In this document: piece after piece, positions 16,471 to 23,705 of the stretch
How the letters are laid out: each line of letters opens with the position of its first letter
Position numbering within the stretch: the first letter of the stretch is position 1
Origin: Pseudomonas sp. URIL14HWK12:I12
Lineage (GTDB): Bacteria; Pseudomonadota; Gammaproteobacteria; Pseudomonadales; Pseudomonadaceae
Assembly (NCBI RefSeq): GCF_003097135.1
Contig: NZ_QEQL01000005.1
Coordinates: 186,001 to 250,000 of the forward strand
Length of the DNA: 64,000 nucleotides
Direction: 5' to 3'
Translations under genes and position numbers: made by a program
Notes under the pieces: model-generated
Database searches by the model: none
What the model was told of the DNA's origin: nothing
What the model saw: the letters and a program-made list of their open reading frames with translations, nothing else

Positions 16471-16722
16471 GGCCGGGTCTGTGAGCTTTCGAGGGCTGTT
16501 CATCTTGGCCGTTGTGCTGATCCTCGTGGATTTTTTGACCAATCTCAATTTTTCATAATTCCTGAGCTATTGACTTGGTCTAGAGGCCCGTTTTGAGCCG
16601 AAATCAGCCCTTCGCGACAGGCAGCAATGGGTCGTTTTCAGCCGGTCGCCACAGGCAGAAATCGGCCAAAAGCGGACGTCGAATATCTATAAAAGCGGTT
16701 GCTATTCATAGTGACTGTATCT
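16471..16722. other. Non-coding gap with a repeat copy
   Basis: No gene is visible. At 16654-16703 there is a 50-base copy of the repeat found inverted at 18810-18859 (46 of 50 positions agree). Just upstream a related phrase, GCGACAGGCAGCAATGGGTC, recalls intergenic repeats common in pseudomonads. Confidence 0.75.
16654..16703 (+). repeat. Inverted repeat flanking the chemoreceptor gene, left copy
   Basis: Shares CGGCCAAAAGCGGACGTCGA and flanks with the minus-strand sequence at 18810-18859. The two inverted copies bracket the chemoreceptor gene. Confidence 0.85.
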
Positions 16723-18351
16723 CTACATTTGAAATTGCCTGACCAACTTGTTCAATTCGACCGCTAACTTTGTGAGCTCGGACGTTGCGATAGCTGTCTG
16801 ACTGGAGCCCTCTGCCGCTTGACTTGAAAGGTCACGGATGCTCACTAGACTGCGATCTACCTCCCTTGCAACCTGAGCCTGCTCTTCCGATGCGGTTGCA
16901 ATCAGGACGTTGCGCTCCGTTATATTGTCGATAGATTCAGTAATCTCCACCAAAGCCGAACCGGCACCTTGAGCAGTGTCTAATGTTTTCTGGGCTTGGG
17001 TGTTCGTCTGGGTCATTGCGGATACGGCAGATCCAGTACCTTTCTGAATTGAGCTGATCATCTGCTCAATTTCACTGGTTGATTGCTGAGTACGATGAGC
17101 CAAAGCCCTGACCTCATCTGCGACTACTGCGAAGCCTCGACCAGCCTCACCAGCACGAGCAGCTTCGATAGCAGCGTTTAACGCAAGAAGATTGGTCTGT
17201 TCGGCGATAGCACGAATAACATCCAAAACCTTGCTAATGTCAGTGGCCATTACGGCGAGCCCTTGAACCTCTTGGGATGCATCTTCGACATTTGCGACCA
17301 TCAGGCTGATGGCCTGCACAGTTTCGTCAACGCGTGCGCGGCCAGCCAAAGCGGCAGAGTTGGATCGATTAGCGGCCTCGGAGGCTGAAGACGCATTTCT
17401 AGCCACCTCCTCAACAGCTGCACTCATCTCAGTGACTGCAGTTGCCGCCATTTCGACTTCATTATTTTGACGCAACATACCTTTATTGGCATCTTCGGTG
17501 ACAGCATGCATTTCTTCAGAAGTTGATGCCAACTGGTTGGAAGAATCAGATATCAAAGAAAGGGTATTTCGTAGACTATGTTGCATTGCGCCTAAAGCTT
17601 GCATGAGCCTGGCCACCTCATCGTGCCCTTTTGCTTCAATGACTCCGGTGAGATCGTTTTTAGCAATGCGCTCAGCAATAGCTAGTGTTTGACTAATAGG
17701 GTTCGTAATACTTCGGGTATACATCAGGGCAAGTACAATAGCAGCCAAGGTGCTGATTAATATAAAACCACCAACGATCAATTTAGCTTGCTCATAGGTT
17801 CGGCTCGCCTCTTCGCCAGCCCGTTTCGCTTTATTATTATTAACTTCTATCATTGCTTTGATATCGCTCTCAACGGCGTCAGCAGATTGCTTCATCGACT
17901 CGCTGGAAAGCTTGACTGCCTCATCTAAATTCCCTGAAGAAATGAAAGAAAGATATTGATCTTGTAAGACCTGATAGCTGGTAAGGCTTGTTGAAAGCGT
18001 ATCAATTTTCTGCCTGCCCATCGGGGTTACGATCAGCGGCTGCAAATTCGAAATCAAATTCTGGATATTAATTCTTGCCTTTTTCAACTCCTCTAAAGCC
18101 TGCGCTTTTCGGCTTTCTGGCTCTACAGGGTTTCGCAACCGTGCGTTGCTCCCTCTGATGCTTACGAACTCCCTGTCAATGACCCCAAGCATGGATATGC
18201 TGGGTACGACATTCGTCTCAACGAAACCTTCAGAATCCTTCAAACTCGACGCCTGTTTGAGAGCGATGAGCCCCAGCGAAATTATCATCAGGCAAAAGAA
18301 ACCGAAGCATAGAGCTGAGCGTGGAGCAAGGTTGAGTTTGCGCAATATCAT
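16723..18351 (-). CDS. Methyl-accepting chemotaxis protein (4HB sensor)
   Basis: A 542-residue chemoreceptor. Membrane segments are at about residues 12-32 and 190-212, enclosing a four-helix-bundle ligand domain of about 155 residues. A HAMP region follows and then the signalling domain, with the conserved hairpin tip at about 380-421 (RAIAEQTNLLALNAAIEAAR, then GFAVVADEVRALA). No C-terminal pentapeptide for CheR docking is present. The start at 18351 has a GAGG site. It is flanked by inverted copies of a 50-bp repeat. It may sense the compound handled by the cargo cluster, but the ligand is unknown. Confidence 0.95.
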   Translation of the reverse strand: MILRKLNLAPRSALCFGFFCLMIISLGLIALKQASSLKDSEGFVETNVVPSISMLGVIDREFVSIRGSNARLRNPVEPESRKAQALEELKKARINIQNLISNLQPLIVTPMGRQKIDTLSTSLTSYQVLQDQYLSFISSGNLDEAVKLSSESMKQSADAVESDIKAMIEVNNNKAKRAGEEASRTYEQAKLIVGGFILISTLAAIVLALMYTRSITNPISQTLAIAERIAKNDLTGVIEAKGHDEVARLMQALGAMQHSLRNTLSLISDSSNQLASTSEEMHAVTEDANKGMLRQNNEVEMAATAVTEMSAAVEEVARNASSASEAANRSNSAALAGRARVDETVQAISLMVANVEDASQEVQGLAVMATDISKVLDVIRAIAEQTNLLALNAAIEAARAGEAGRGFAVVADEVRALAHRTQQSTSEIEQMISSIQKGTGSAVSAMTQTNTQAQKTLDTAQGAGSALVEITESIDNITERNVLIATASEEQAQVAREVDRSLVSIRDLSSQAAEGSSQTAIATSELTKLAVELNKLVRQFQM

Positions 18352-18809
18352 AATAAAAGCCTCGTCTGAATTGTAAGCTATGTCGTCAGTTGTCGTGAGC
18401 GCTTAAGTACCATTCGTCGAGTAATGCGGCGCAACGAGGAAAGTCTGGCTTTTTATTTGAAACATTATGTTTCTAAACGTCTCTATCACAGATTTAACCT
18501 TAGACGCCGAATGAAACAGCGTTCCAGATGCGTTTGTTGTTACTGGGGTGAGCGCCGACCAAGCTTTAAAGCGACAAATCCCCTACAACGCATAGGCATT
18601 TAACAATCAGCCCGCGAAATGGCTTTACACTTAGTTGACTACGTTCAGAGCGGTGCGTGTGATTCGATTAATTTAGCCGAGGTAAGCTCCGCACAATCGT
18701 CATAGCGGACCGTTCAAAGATCAAGTGAGGAACACTTCGGCTTTTCATCATTACGACTTTCCCGTCATCCTCAAAAATACGTAGGTGCTCAGGTAACGGA
18801 GAGCTGAAT
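18352..18809. other. Non-coding gap upstream of the chemoreceptor gene
   Basis: I see no supported gene. A minus-strand frame (18668-18910) overlaps the repeat and is not accepted. Confidence 0.6.
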
Positions 18810-18922
18810 AGCACCCGCTTTTGTAGATACTCGACGTCCGCTTTTGGCCGACTTCTGCCGGTCAAGAGCACGCAGTGTGCCTGTAAATTCCTATGCAAGA
18901 GTTTGGACAAGTCGAATGCAAA
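18810..18922 (-). repeat. Right inverted repeat of cargo
   Basis: Read on the minus strand it shares 18922-18903 with the left repeat (9230-9249), 18875-18840 with 9254-9289, and 18859-18810 with the copy at 16654-16703. It therefore links all three repeat copies. Confidence 0.8.
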
Positions 18923-19035
18923 TGACTGGTAAGCAGCACTCGAACAGGTGGTGAAGTGGGATGCAGTTACGCTAGCAGCGTGGGTACGTAGAAAAAAAGG
19001 GACTCAGCTGTGAGCGTGAGTTGGCGGGGATCAAA

Positions 19036-19051
19036 GGGGTCCGATTTCGCG
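19036..19051 (+). repeat. Lone fifth iteron copy near repA
   Basis: GGGGTCCGATTTCGCG matches the iteron at 9118-9133 at all but one or two positions and in the same direction. It lies 30 bases beyond the repA stop codon. Confidence 0.85.
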
Positions 19052-19080
19052 AGACGATTGAGGGAAACATAGAGGCAGCA

Positions 19081-19938
19081 TCATTTGAGCGGGCCACCCT
19101 TATAGGGGATCGGCGGCGGCGATCCGACGAGAAGAAAACCTCCCCTAATTTGACTAACCTTGGCTTGCGGGTATACCGCAAGCACCTTGCGTAACGCCGG
19201 AACGAATTTCTTCTTAAAATCCTTATCAGGGTCCTTTCCAGTGTATTCCTGCGCAAACTGCTCGCGGAGGGGCTTCCAGTATAGCTTTGTCCCCCTGCCC
19301 TCGATCCGATGCAACCGGTGAGCTAGCCAAGAATATATGTCCAAGGCCAGCGCTGAGCCCTTGAGGGCAATTAGAGCTCGGTTATCTAGAGGTACGGCGC
19401 TATCAATAAGGGAATTGAAATACCCCTCGGAAAGCACCATCTTGCCGGGCCATAGTAGCCGCTGTTTACTATTGCGGTTCGCTATCCAGGCGTCAAATTG
19501 CTCGATGGGCTGGCCATTGTAGGTACGCCCCTTGAATCCGAGTTGCAAGCGGCACGCTGCTAGTGCGTGCATCTGTTTACGGAGAGTGGAGTAACGGCGC
19601 CCGTCATCGCCCATCCCCATCAGACGCAGGAACTCGGCCGCACTATCGCCTATCCTGATTTCACGCTCTTTGTTGCGCACGGCGATGGTAGACACCCAAG
19701 CTAGCGCAAGGCGGGGCATAGCGCCATAAGGGATAGGCTGCAATATCGGACCGTTACCTTCGTCTAGGTAGCCAGACTGTATGTTGACCCATGCCGCGCC
19801 GCTCTGGCGCATGAAAACCTGTCCTTCCACCTTGGAGCGGGGCAAGCCAACTTGGCAGAGTACTGCATGGGTAAAGGCTATGTCTTCAGGCGGGAAAGCC
19901 GCAATGTTGGCTGCAATGTTCAATAAATCAGTCGCCAC
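19081..19938 (-). CDS. repA: Plasmid replication initiator RepA-like
   Basis: A 285-residue protein of the plasmid RepA family (RepA C-terminal domain). The family's pattern is visible: MPRLALAWVSTIAVRNKEREI, then SAAEFLRLMGMGDDG, with a winged-helix-like C-terminal part and a SSPPPIPYKG-like tail. Such proteins bind iterons and open the origin. It follows the AlpA-like gene after three bases, so both are one transcript. Its function as an initiator inside an integrated element, and its link to iterons now 10 kb away, is inferred. Confidence 0.82.
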   Translation of the reverse strand: MATDLLNIAANIAAFPPEDIAFTHAVLCQVGLPRSKVEGQVFMRQSGAAWVNIQSGYLDEGNGPILQPIPYGAMPRLALAWVSTIAVRNKEREIRIGDSAAEFLRLMGMGDDGRRYSTLRKQMHALAACRLQLGFKGRTYNGQPIEQFDAWIANRNSKQRLLWPGKMVLSEGYFNSLIDSAVPLDNRALIALKGSALALDIYSWLAHRLHRIEGRGTKLYWKPLREQFAQEYTGKDPDKDFKKKFVPALRKVLAVYPQAKVSQIRGGFLLVGSPPPIPYKGGPLK

Positions 19939-19941
19939 AAC

Positions 19942-20241
19942 TCAAGCTCCCATTCCGGGACGCGTGGCCGGGCCGGATTGCCTGCACGTATCAATCCATG
20001 TCTCGACCTCTTCCAAATCCCAAACGACCTTCCGGCTGCTAACGGCAATACGACGAGGGAATTTCCCCTGCTTTTCGAAGTTATAAATCGTCCGCTCACA
20101 CAAGGGGATCATTGCCAGCAATTGCTTTTTGCTAATGAGTACTTTGCTCGACTTCCTCGATTCTTTTTCCACACCGAACTCCTCGGTTTGTCGCATTTGA
20201 GGTTCGATTATTGCCCCATATTTCCAGAGCATTCCACTCAT
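19942..20241 (-). CDS. AlpA-family DNA-binding regulator
   Basis: A 99-residue protein with an AlpA/excisionase-type helix-turn-helix: LLAMIPLCERTIYNFEKQGKFPRRI and then VVWDLEEVETWID. Such proteins control excision or integrase genes in P4-like elements or act as excisionases. The start is unsure: 20241 or 20196 (MRQTEEFGVEK), neither with a strong ribosome site. It precedes repA in the same operon and is next to the integrase gene. Confidence 0.85.
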   Translation of the reverse strand: MSGMLWKYGAIIEPQMRQTEEFGVEKESRKSSKVLISKKQLLAMIPLCERTIYNFEKQGKFPRRIAVSSRKVVWDLEEVETWIDTCRQSGPATRPGMGA

Positions 20242-20278
20242 ATTTATGGATTTATTCTTTTCAAAATCAGTATCTTAC

Positions 20279-20398
20279 TGTCCGACAAACGTATAGTTCC
20301 GGACAAAAGAGACAACGCGATGTCATTGTTCTTTCAGGAGTTTTTTCCGCCAGAAACCTCAAAAAAAATGTGTCCCACAAACGGGTAGTTTCCGGACA
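20279..20398. promoter_or_regulatory. Two copies of a TGTCC...GGACA element
   Basis: Copy one, at 20279-20305, and copy two, at 20371-20398, share TGTCCSACAAACG, TAGTT and CCGGACA. Each has inverted ends (TGTCC/GGACA). They lie upstream of the AlpA-like gene and probably form its operator or promoter region. Confidence 0.7.
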
Positions 20399-20400
20399 GA

Positions 20401-20426
20401 AAAAAAACCACGAATGTGGTTTTTTG
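20401..20426. terminator. Terminator downstream of the integrase gene
   Basis: AAAAAACCAC, loop GAAT, GTGGTTTTTT: a stem flanked by A and T tracts on both sides, so it can act in both directions. It lies 16 bases after the integrase stop. Confidence 0.88.
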
Positions 20427-20441
20427 ATAGAGAAAAATAGA

Positions 20442-21683
20442 TCAGCTTCCGCTTATCCCCTCACGAAAAACGGAATCAACTCTCTGAACGCGTTTTTTTA
20501 GCGTCCACTCGTCAATCATATCCGCCCAATCCTGCAACATCGCCCGACGCTGATCGCGGTATTCAGCCTTGTTGTAAACGGCGCGTACGCCCTTCTGCTC
20601 GTGTGCAAGGCACTTCTCAATCCAGTCTGAGTTGTAACCCGCCTCATGCAGCAGCGTGCTTGCTGTGCGCCTCAAATCATGCGGTCCGAACTTACTCAGT
20701 GGCTGCCCTTCTTTTTGCGCAAGCCGATAGGTCAGCGTCAGCACCTGATTGATCGTCGCGGTGCTCATTGGCAAATCAGAATCGTACCGGGAGGGAAAGA
20801 CGTAATCTGAACCACCGGCAAACGTCTTCAACGCAATGAAGAAATCCAAAGCCTGCTGAGATAAGAACACCAAATGGGGGTTGCGGCGTTTCATCCGCTC
20901 TTTCGGAATAGTCCACAAGGCTTCGCTGAAATTGATCTCGTTCCAGGTGGCATTAGTCAGCTCACTTTTGCGCACCATGGTGAGCAACAGCAGCTTAGCG
21001 GCCGCCCTTACCGAGGACGCGGTGCCGATGCGGTCCAGGTACTGATACATCAACGCGATTTCGTCAGGCCCTAAAGCGCGGTCACGTGGCTCGAATTTAG
21101 CGATGCTTGCAGGACGTACCCAATCAGCCGGGTTATCGACCTTCTGGCCGCGCTCAATCGCCCATCGGAACACCTGCATCACGATCTCGCGGGAGTGCAC
21201 TGCCGTAGCTGGAGCTCCTCGCCCCACGATTGCATCAGTCAGCGTTCGCAAATCCTCATGATTGATTTCCACCAGTTTCTGATTACCGAAGTGCGGCTTT
21301 AGCTCGCGCTCGTAAACCGATCGGCGCATGTCACGGGTCGAGTCAGCCATCTGATACCCACGCAGCCATTTCTCAGCCCACGCATCAAACGTCTCTGCCC
21401 CTTTGGTGCGCGCCTTGGCACGGGCTTTCTCTTTGGCAGGTGACTTACCCGCCGAAACCATCTTTTTAGCTTCTCCCAGGCGCTCTCTGGCTTCAGCAAG
21501 TGTGATGCCACCCACACCATAGCGACCGAACGTGATGGTCTCCTGACGGCCGTTGATGGAGTAGTTGTAGCGAAATGAGATGGAACCGGCAGCAGTGACG
21601 GCCACGTACAGCCCGTCGCGGTCGTTCACTTTGTAGAGTTTTTCTTTCGATTTGAGGTTACGCAGCTTGGTATCGGTCAACAT
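20442..21683 (-). CDS. Tyrosine integrase (phage/P4-type)
   Basis: A 413-residue site-specific recombinase with an N-terminal arm-binding DUF4102 domain (MLTDTKLRNLKSKEKLY). Catalytic residues are R238 (MVRKSEL), H335 and R338 (PHDLRRTAS), H361 and the nucleophile Y370 (HEQKGVRAVYN). All are intact. The start at ATG 21683 fits the family; the longer frame to 21734 does not. Its position next to the guaA 3' end is that of guaA-specific islands, so it is the likely enzyme for integration here. Confidence 0.93.
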   Translation of the reverse strand: MLTDTKLRNLKSKEKLYKVNDRDGLYVAVTAAGSISFRYNYSINGRQETITFGRYGVGGITLAEARERLGEAKKMVSAGKSPAKEKARAKARTKGAETFDAWAEKWLRGYQMADSTRDMRRSVYERELKPHFGNQKLVEINHEDLRTLTDAIVGRGAPATAVHSREIVMQVFRWAIERGQKVDNPADWVRPASIAKFEPRDRALGPDEIALMYQYLDRIGTASSVRAAAKLLLLTMVRKSELTNATWNEINFSEALWTIPKERMKRRNPHLVFLSQQALDFFIALKTFAGGSDYVFPSRYDSDLPMSTATINQVLTLTYRLAQKEGQPLSKFGPHDLRRTASTLLHEAGYNSDWIEKCLAHEQKGVRAVYNKAEYRDQRRAMLQDWADMIDEWTLKKRVQRVDSVFREGISGS

Positions 21684-21710
21684 GGCAGTTATGGATTCCA
21701 TGAAAAAAAA

Positions 21711-21861
21711 TACCATGCTCAGAAAAGCACTCATGCACCACGGTAAAACCCAATGAAACCGGGCTGATGATGAGATTTGATACCATGCCCTACCTTACTA
21801 GGGCGACATGGTATCGAGCACCGAACATGGCATTTGGATCAGTCAATGCCCCGTACCATGC
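21711..21861. promoter_or_regulatory. Repeated TACCATG sites upstream of integrase gene
   Basis: TACCATGC occurs at 21711, 21781 and 21854 (about 70 bp apart) and in the opposite direction at 21808-21814. The copies at 21779-21787 and 21807-21815 form a 9-bp inverted repeat with an inner CCCT/AGGG stem. These may be arm-type integrase sites or an operator. Confidence 0.6.
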
Positions 21862-21922
21862 CATACAAACACGGTGCTTGGCGATGCACAAAGCTGCCAG
21901 AATTTGCCAGACCCAAAAAGCC

Positions 21923-21946
21923 AAAAGCCCACAATTACGCGGGCTT
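21923..21946 (-). terminator. Terminator of the guaBA transcript
   Basis: Read on the minus strand, AAGCCC and GGGCTT form a stem, followed by TTTTGGCTTTTT. It is about 45 bases past the guaA stop. Confidence 0.7.
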
Positions 21947-21992
21947 CAGGGCATTTCTTGCTAGATCGTGCCGGACAATGCCGGCCATCCAA

Positions 21993-23570
21993 TCATTCCC
22001 ACTCAATCGTCGCCGGCGGTTTGCTCGACACGTCGTACGTCACCCGCGAGATGCCGTCGATCTCGTTGATGATGCGCCCGCTCACTGTCTCAAGCAGCTC
22101 ATAAGGCAGGTGCGCCCAACGGGCGGTCATGAAGTCGATGGTTTCCACTGCGCGCAGGGCCACGACCCAGGCGTAACGGCGGCCATCGCCCACCACGCCG
22201 ACCGACTTGACCGGCTGGAACACCACGAACGCCTGGCTGACCTTGTGGTACCAGTCGGCTTTGCGCAGTTCTTCGATGAAGATGTGGTCGGCCTTGCGTA
22301 GCAGGTCGGCGTATTCCTTCTTCACTTCACCCAGGATACGCACGCCCAGGCCTGGGCCCGGGAAGGGGTGGCGGTAGACCATGTCGTAGGGCAGGCCGAG
22401 TTCCAGGCCGATCTTGCGCACTTCGTCCTTGAACAACTCGCGCAGCGGCTCGACCAGCTTGAGGTTCATTTCCTCGGGGAGGCCACCGACGTTGTGGTGC
22501 GACTTGATCACATGGGCCTTGCCGCTCTTGGCACCGGCCGACTCGATCACGTCGGGGTAGATGGTGCCTTGTGCCAGGAACTTGATGTTGGAGAGCTTGC
22601 TGGCTTCTGCATCGAACACATCGATGAAGGTGCGGCCGATGATCTTGCGCTTTTTCTCCGGGTCTGGCTCGCCGGCGAGGTTGTCGAGGAACTGCGCCTC
22701 GGCGTTGGCGCGGATGACCTTCACACCCATGTTTTCAGCGAACATGGCCATGACCTGCTCACCTTCGTGCAGGCGCAGCAGGCCGTTGTCGACGAATACG
22801 CAGGTGAGGCGATCGCCAATGGCGCGGTGCAGCAGTGCGGCAACCACCGACGAATCCACGCCACCGGAGAGACCCAGCAACACGTTGGCGTCACCGACCT
22901 GGGCACGCACCTGGGCGATGGCGTCGTCGACGATCTTGGACGGGGTCCACAGGGCGTCGCACTGGCAGATGTCGAGCACGAAGCGCGACAGGATGCGGCC
23001 ACCCTGCTTGGTGTGGGTAACTTCGGGGTGGAACTGCACGCCGTAGTAGCCGCGGGCATCGTCGGCCATGCCAGCGATCGGGCAGCTTGGGGTGCTGGCC
23101 AGCACGTGGAAGCCGGAAGGGATCGCGGTGACCTTGTCGCCGTGGCTCATCCAAACGTCCAGGCCAAACACGCCGTCGTCGTCCAGGTGGTCTTCGATGC
23201 CGTCGAGCAGGCGGCTTTTGCCCACTACGTCGACACGGGCGTAACCGAACTCACGCAGCTCGGAGCCCTCTACCTTGCCGCCCAGTTGCTCGGCCATGGT
23301 CTGCATGCCGTAGCAGATGCCCAGCACCGGGACGTTGAGGTCCCAGACGGCCTTCGGCGCGCGCGGGCTGTCGGCCATGTGCACCGACTCCGGGCCGCCG
23401 GCCAGGATGATGCCGCGTGGCGCGAACTCGCGGATCGCCTCATCGCTCATGTCGAAGGGGTGCAGTTCGCAGTACACACCGATCTCGCGCACGCGGCGTG
23501 CGATCAGCTGGGTGTACTGGGAGCCGAAGTCGAGGATCAGGATCCGGTGGGCGTGAATATCAACGGCCAT
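21993..23570 (-). CDS. guaA: GMP synthase (glutamine-hydrolysing)
   Basis: GuaA makes GMP from XMP using glutamine and ATP. The 525-residue length is standard. The class I glutamine amidotransferase domain has VLGICYGMQTMAEQLGG with the nucleophile cysteine and the later His and Glu; the ATP pyrophosphatase P-loop is LLGLSGGVDSSVVAAL. The start is the ATG at 23570 (MAVDIHAHRILILD), as in other pseudomonads. Its 3' end is the insertion site of the neighbouring island. Confidence 0.97.
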   Translation of the reverse strand: MAVDIHAHRILILDFGSQYTQLIARRVREIGVYCELHPFDMSDEAIREFAPRGIILAGGPESVHMADSPRAPKAVWDLNVPVLGICYGMQTMAEQLGGKVEGSELREFGYARVDVVGKSRLLDGIEDHLDDDGVFGLDVWMSHGDKVTAIPSGFHVLASTPSCPIAGMADDARGYYGVQFHPEVTHTKQGGRILSRFVLDICQCDALWTPSKIVDDAIAQVRAQVGDANVLLGLSGGVDSSVVAALLHRAIGDRLTCVFVDNGLLRLHEGEQVMAMFAENMGVKVIRANAEAQFLDNLAGEPDPEKKRKIIGRTFIDVFDAEASKLSNIKFLAQGTIYPDVIESAGAKSGKAHVIKSHHNVGGLPEEMNLKLVEPLRELFKDEVRKIGLELGLPYDMVYRHPFPGPGLGVRILGEVKKEYADLLRKADHIFIEELRKADWYHKVSQAFVVFQPVKSVGVVGDGRRYAWVVALRAVETIDFMTARWAHLPYELLETVSGRIINEIDGISRVTYDVSSKPPATIEWE

Positions 23571-23589
23571 GGTAGCTCTCGGAATGGGC

Positions 23590-23700
23590 TGGAAGTTGCG
23601 AGCTGCAAGCTTCGAGCTGCAAGTGATGGTGAGGCCGCAGTGAGCGGCGAACCCCAAGCTGCCGTTAAAGGCCTGCAGCTTGAGGCTTGTAGCTTGACGC
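23590..23700. repeat. GAGCTGCAAGCTT-type intergenic repeat between guaB and guaA
   Basis: The stretch near 23598-23622 repeats GAGCTGCAAG twice; a related inverted version lies near 23670-23697 (CTGCAGCTTGAGGCTTGTAG). A large hairpin can form. Such motifs recur between genes of P. putida-like genomes. Confidence 0.6.
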
Positions 23701-23705
23701 TGGGA

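Larger units (their letters stand above)
9194..18986. mobile_element. Cargo segment bounded by 14-bp direct and longer inverted repeats
   Basis: TAGCAGCGTGGGTA occurs at 9194-9207 and 18973-18986 in the same direction. Inside these, the sequence at 9230-9289 recurs inverted at 18840-18922 with shared blocks TTTGCATTCGACTTG and GACCGGCAGA/GTCGGCCAAAAGC. The segment carries the metabolic cluster and a chemoreceptor and splits the iterons from repA. No transposase or recombinase is visible inside it. Confidence 0.6.
1..21992. mobile_element. Integrated plasmid-like element beside guaA (left end outside window)
   Basis: The segment carries an integrase facing away from guaA, an AlpA-like regulator, a RepA-type initiator, iteron-like repeats, traJ/traK with a candidate oriT, trbJ/trbK-like/trbL and an IS66 copy. 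None of these belong to the conserved core that starts at guaA. Base composition is visibly more AT-rich in many stretches than the core. The 3' end of guaA is a known insertion hot spot for genomic islands, which fits the integrase lying about 250 bp from the guaA stop codon. The far attachment site is not in the window, so the total size is unknown. A full P-type secretion set and a relaxase are not seen here; they may lie further left or be missing. Confidence 0.8.

Noticed and set aside
18668..18910. 80-codon minus-strand frame before repA
   Set aside because: Its first half lies in the inverted repeat shared with two other non-coding copies, so the frame is likely accidental, though a degenerate gene cannot be excluded.
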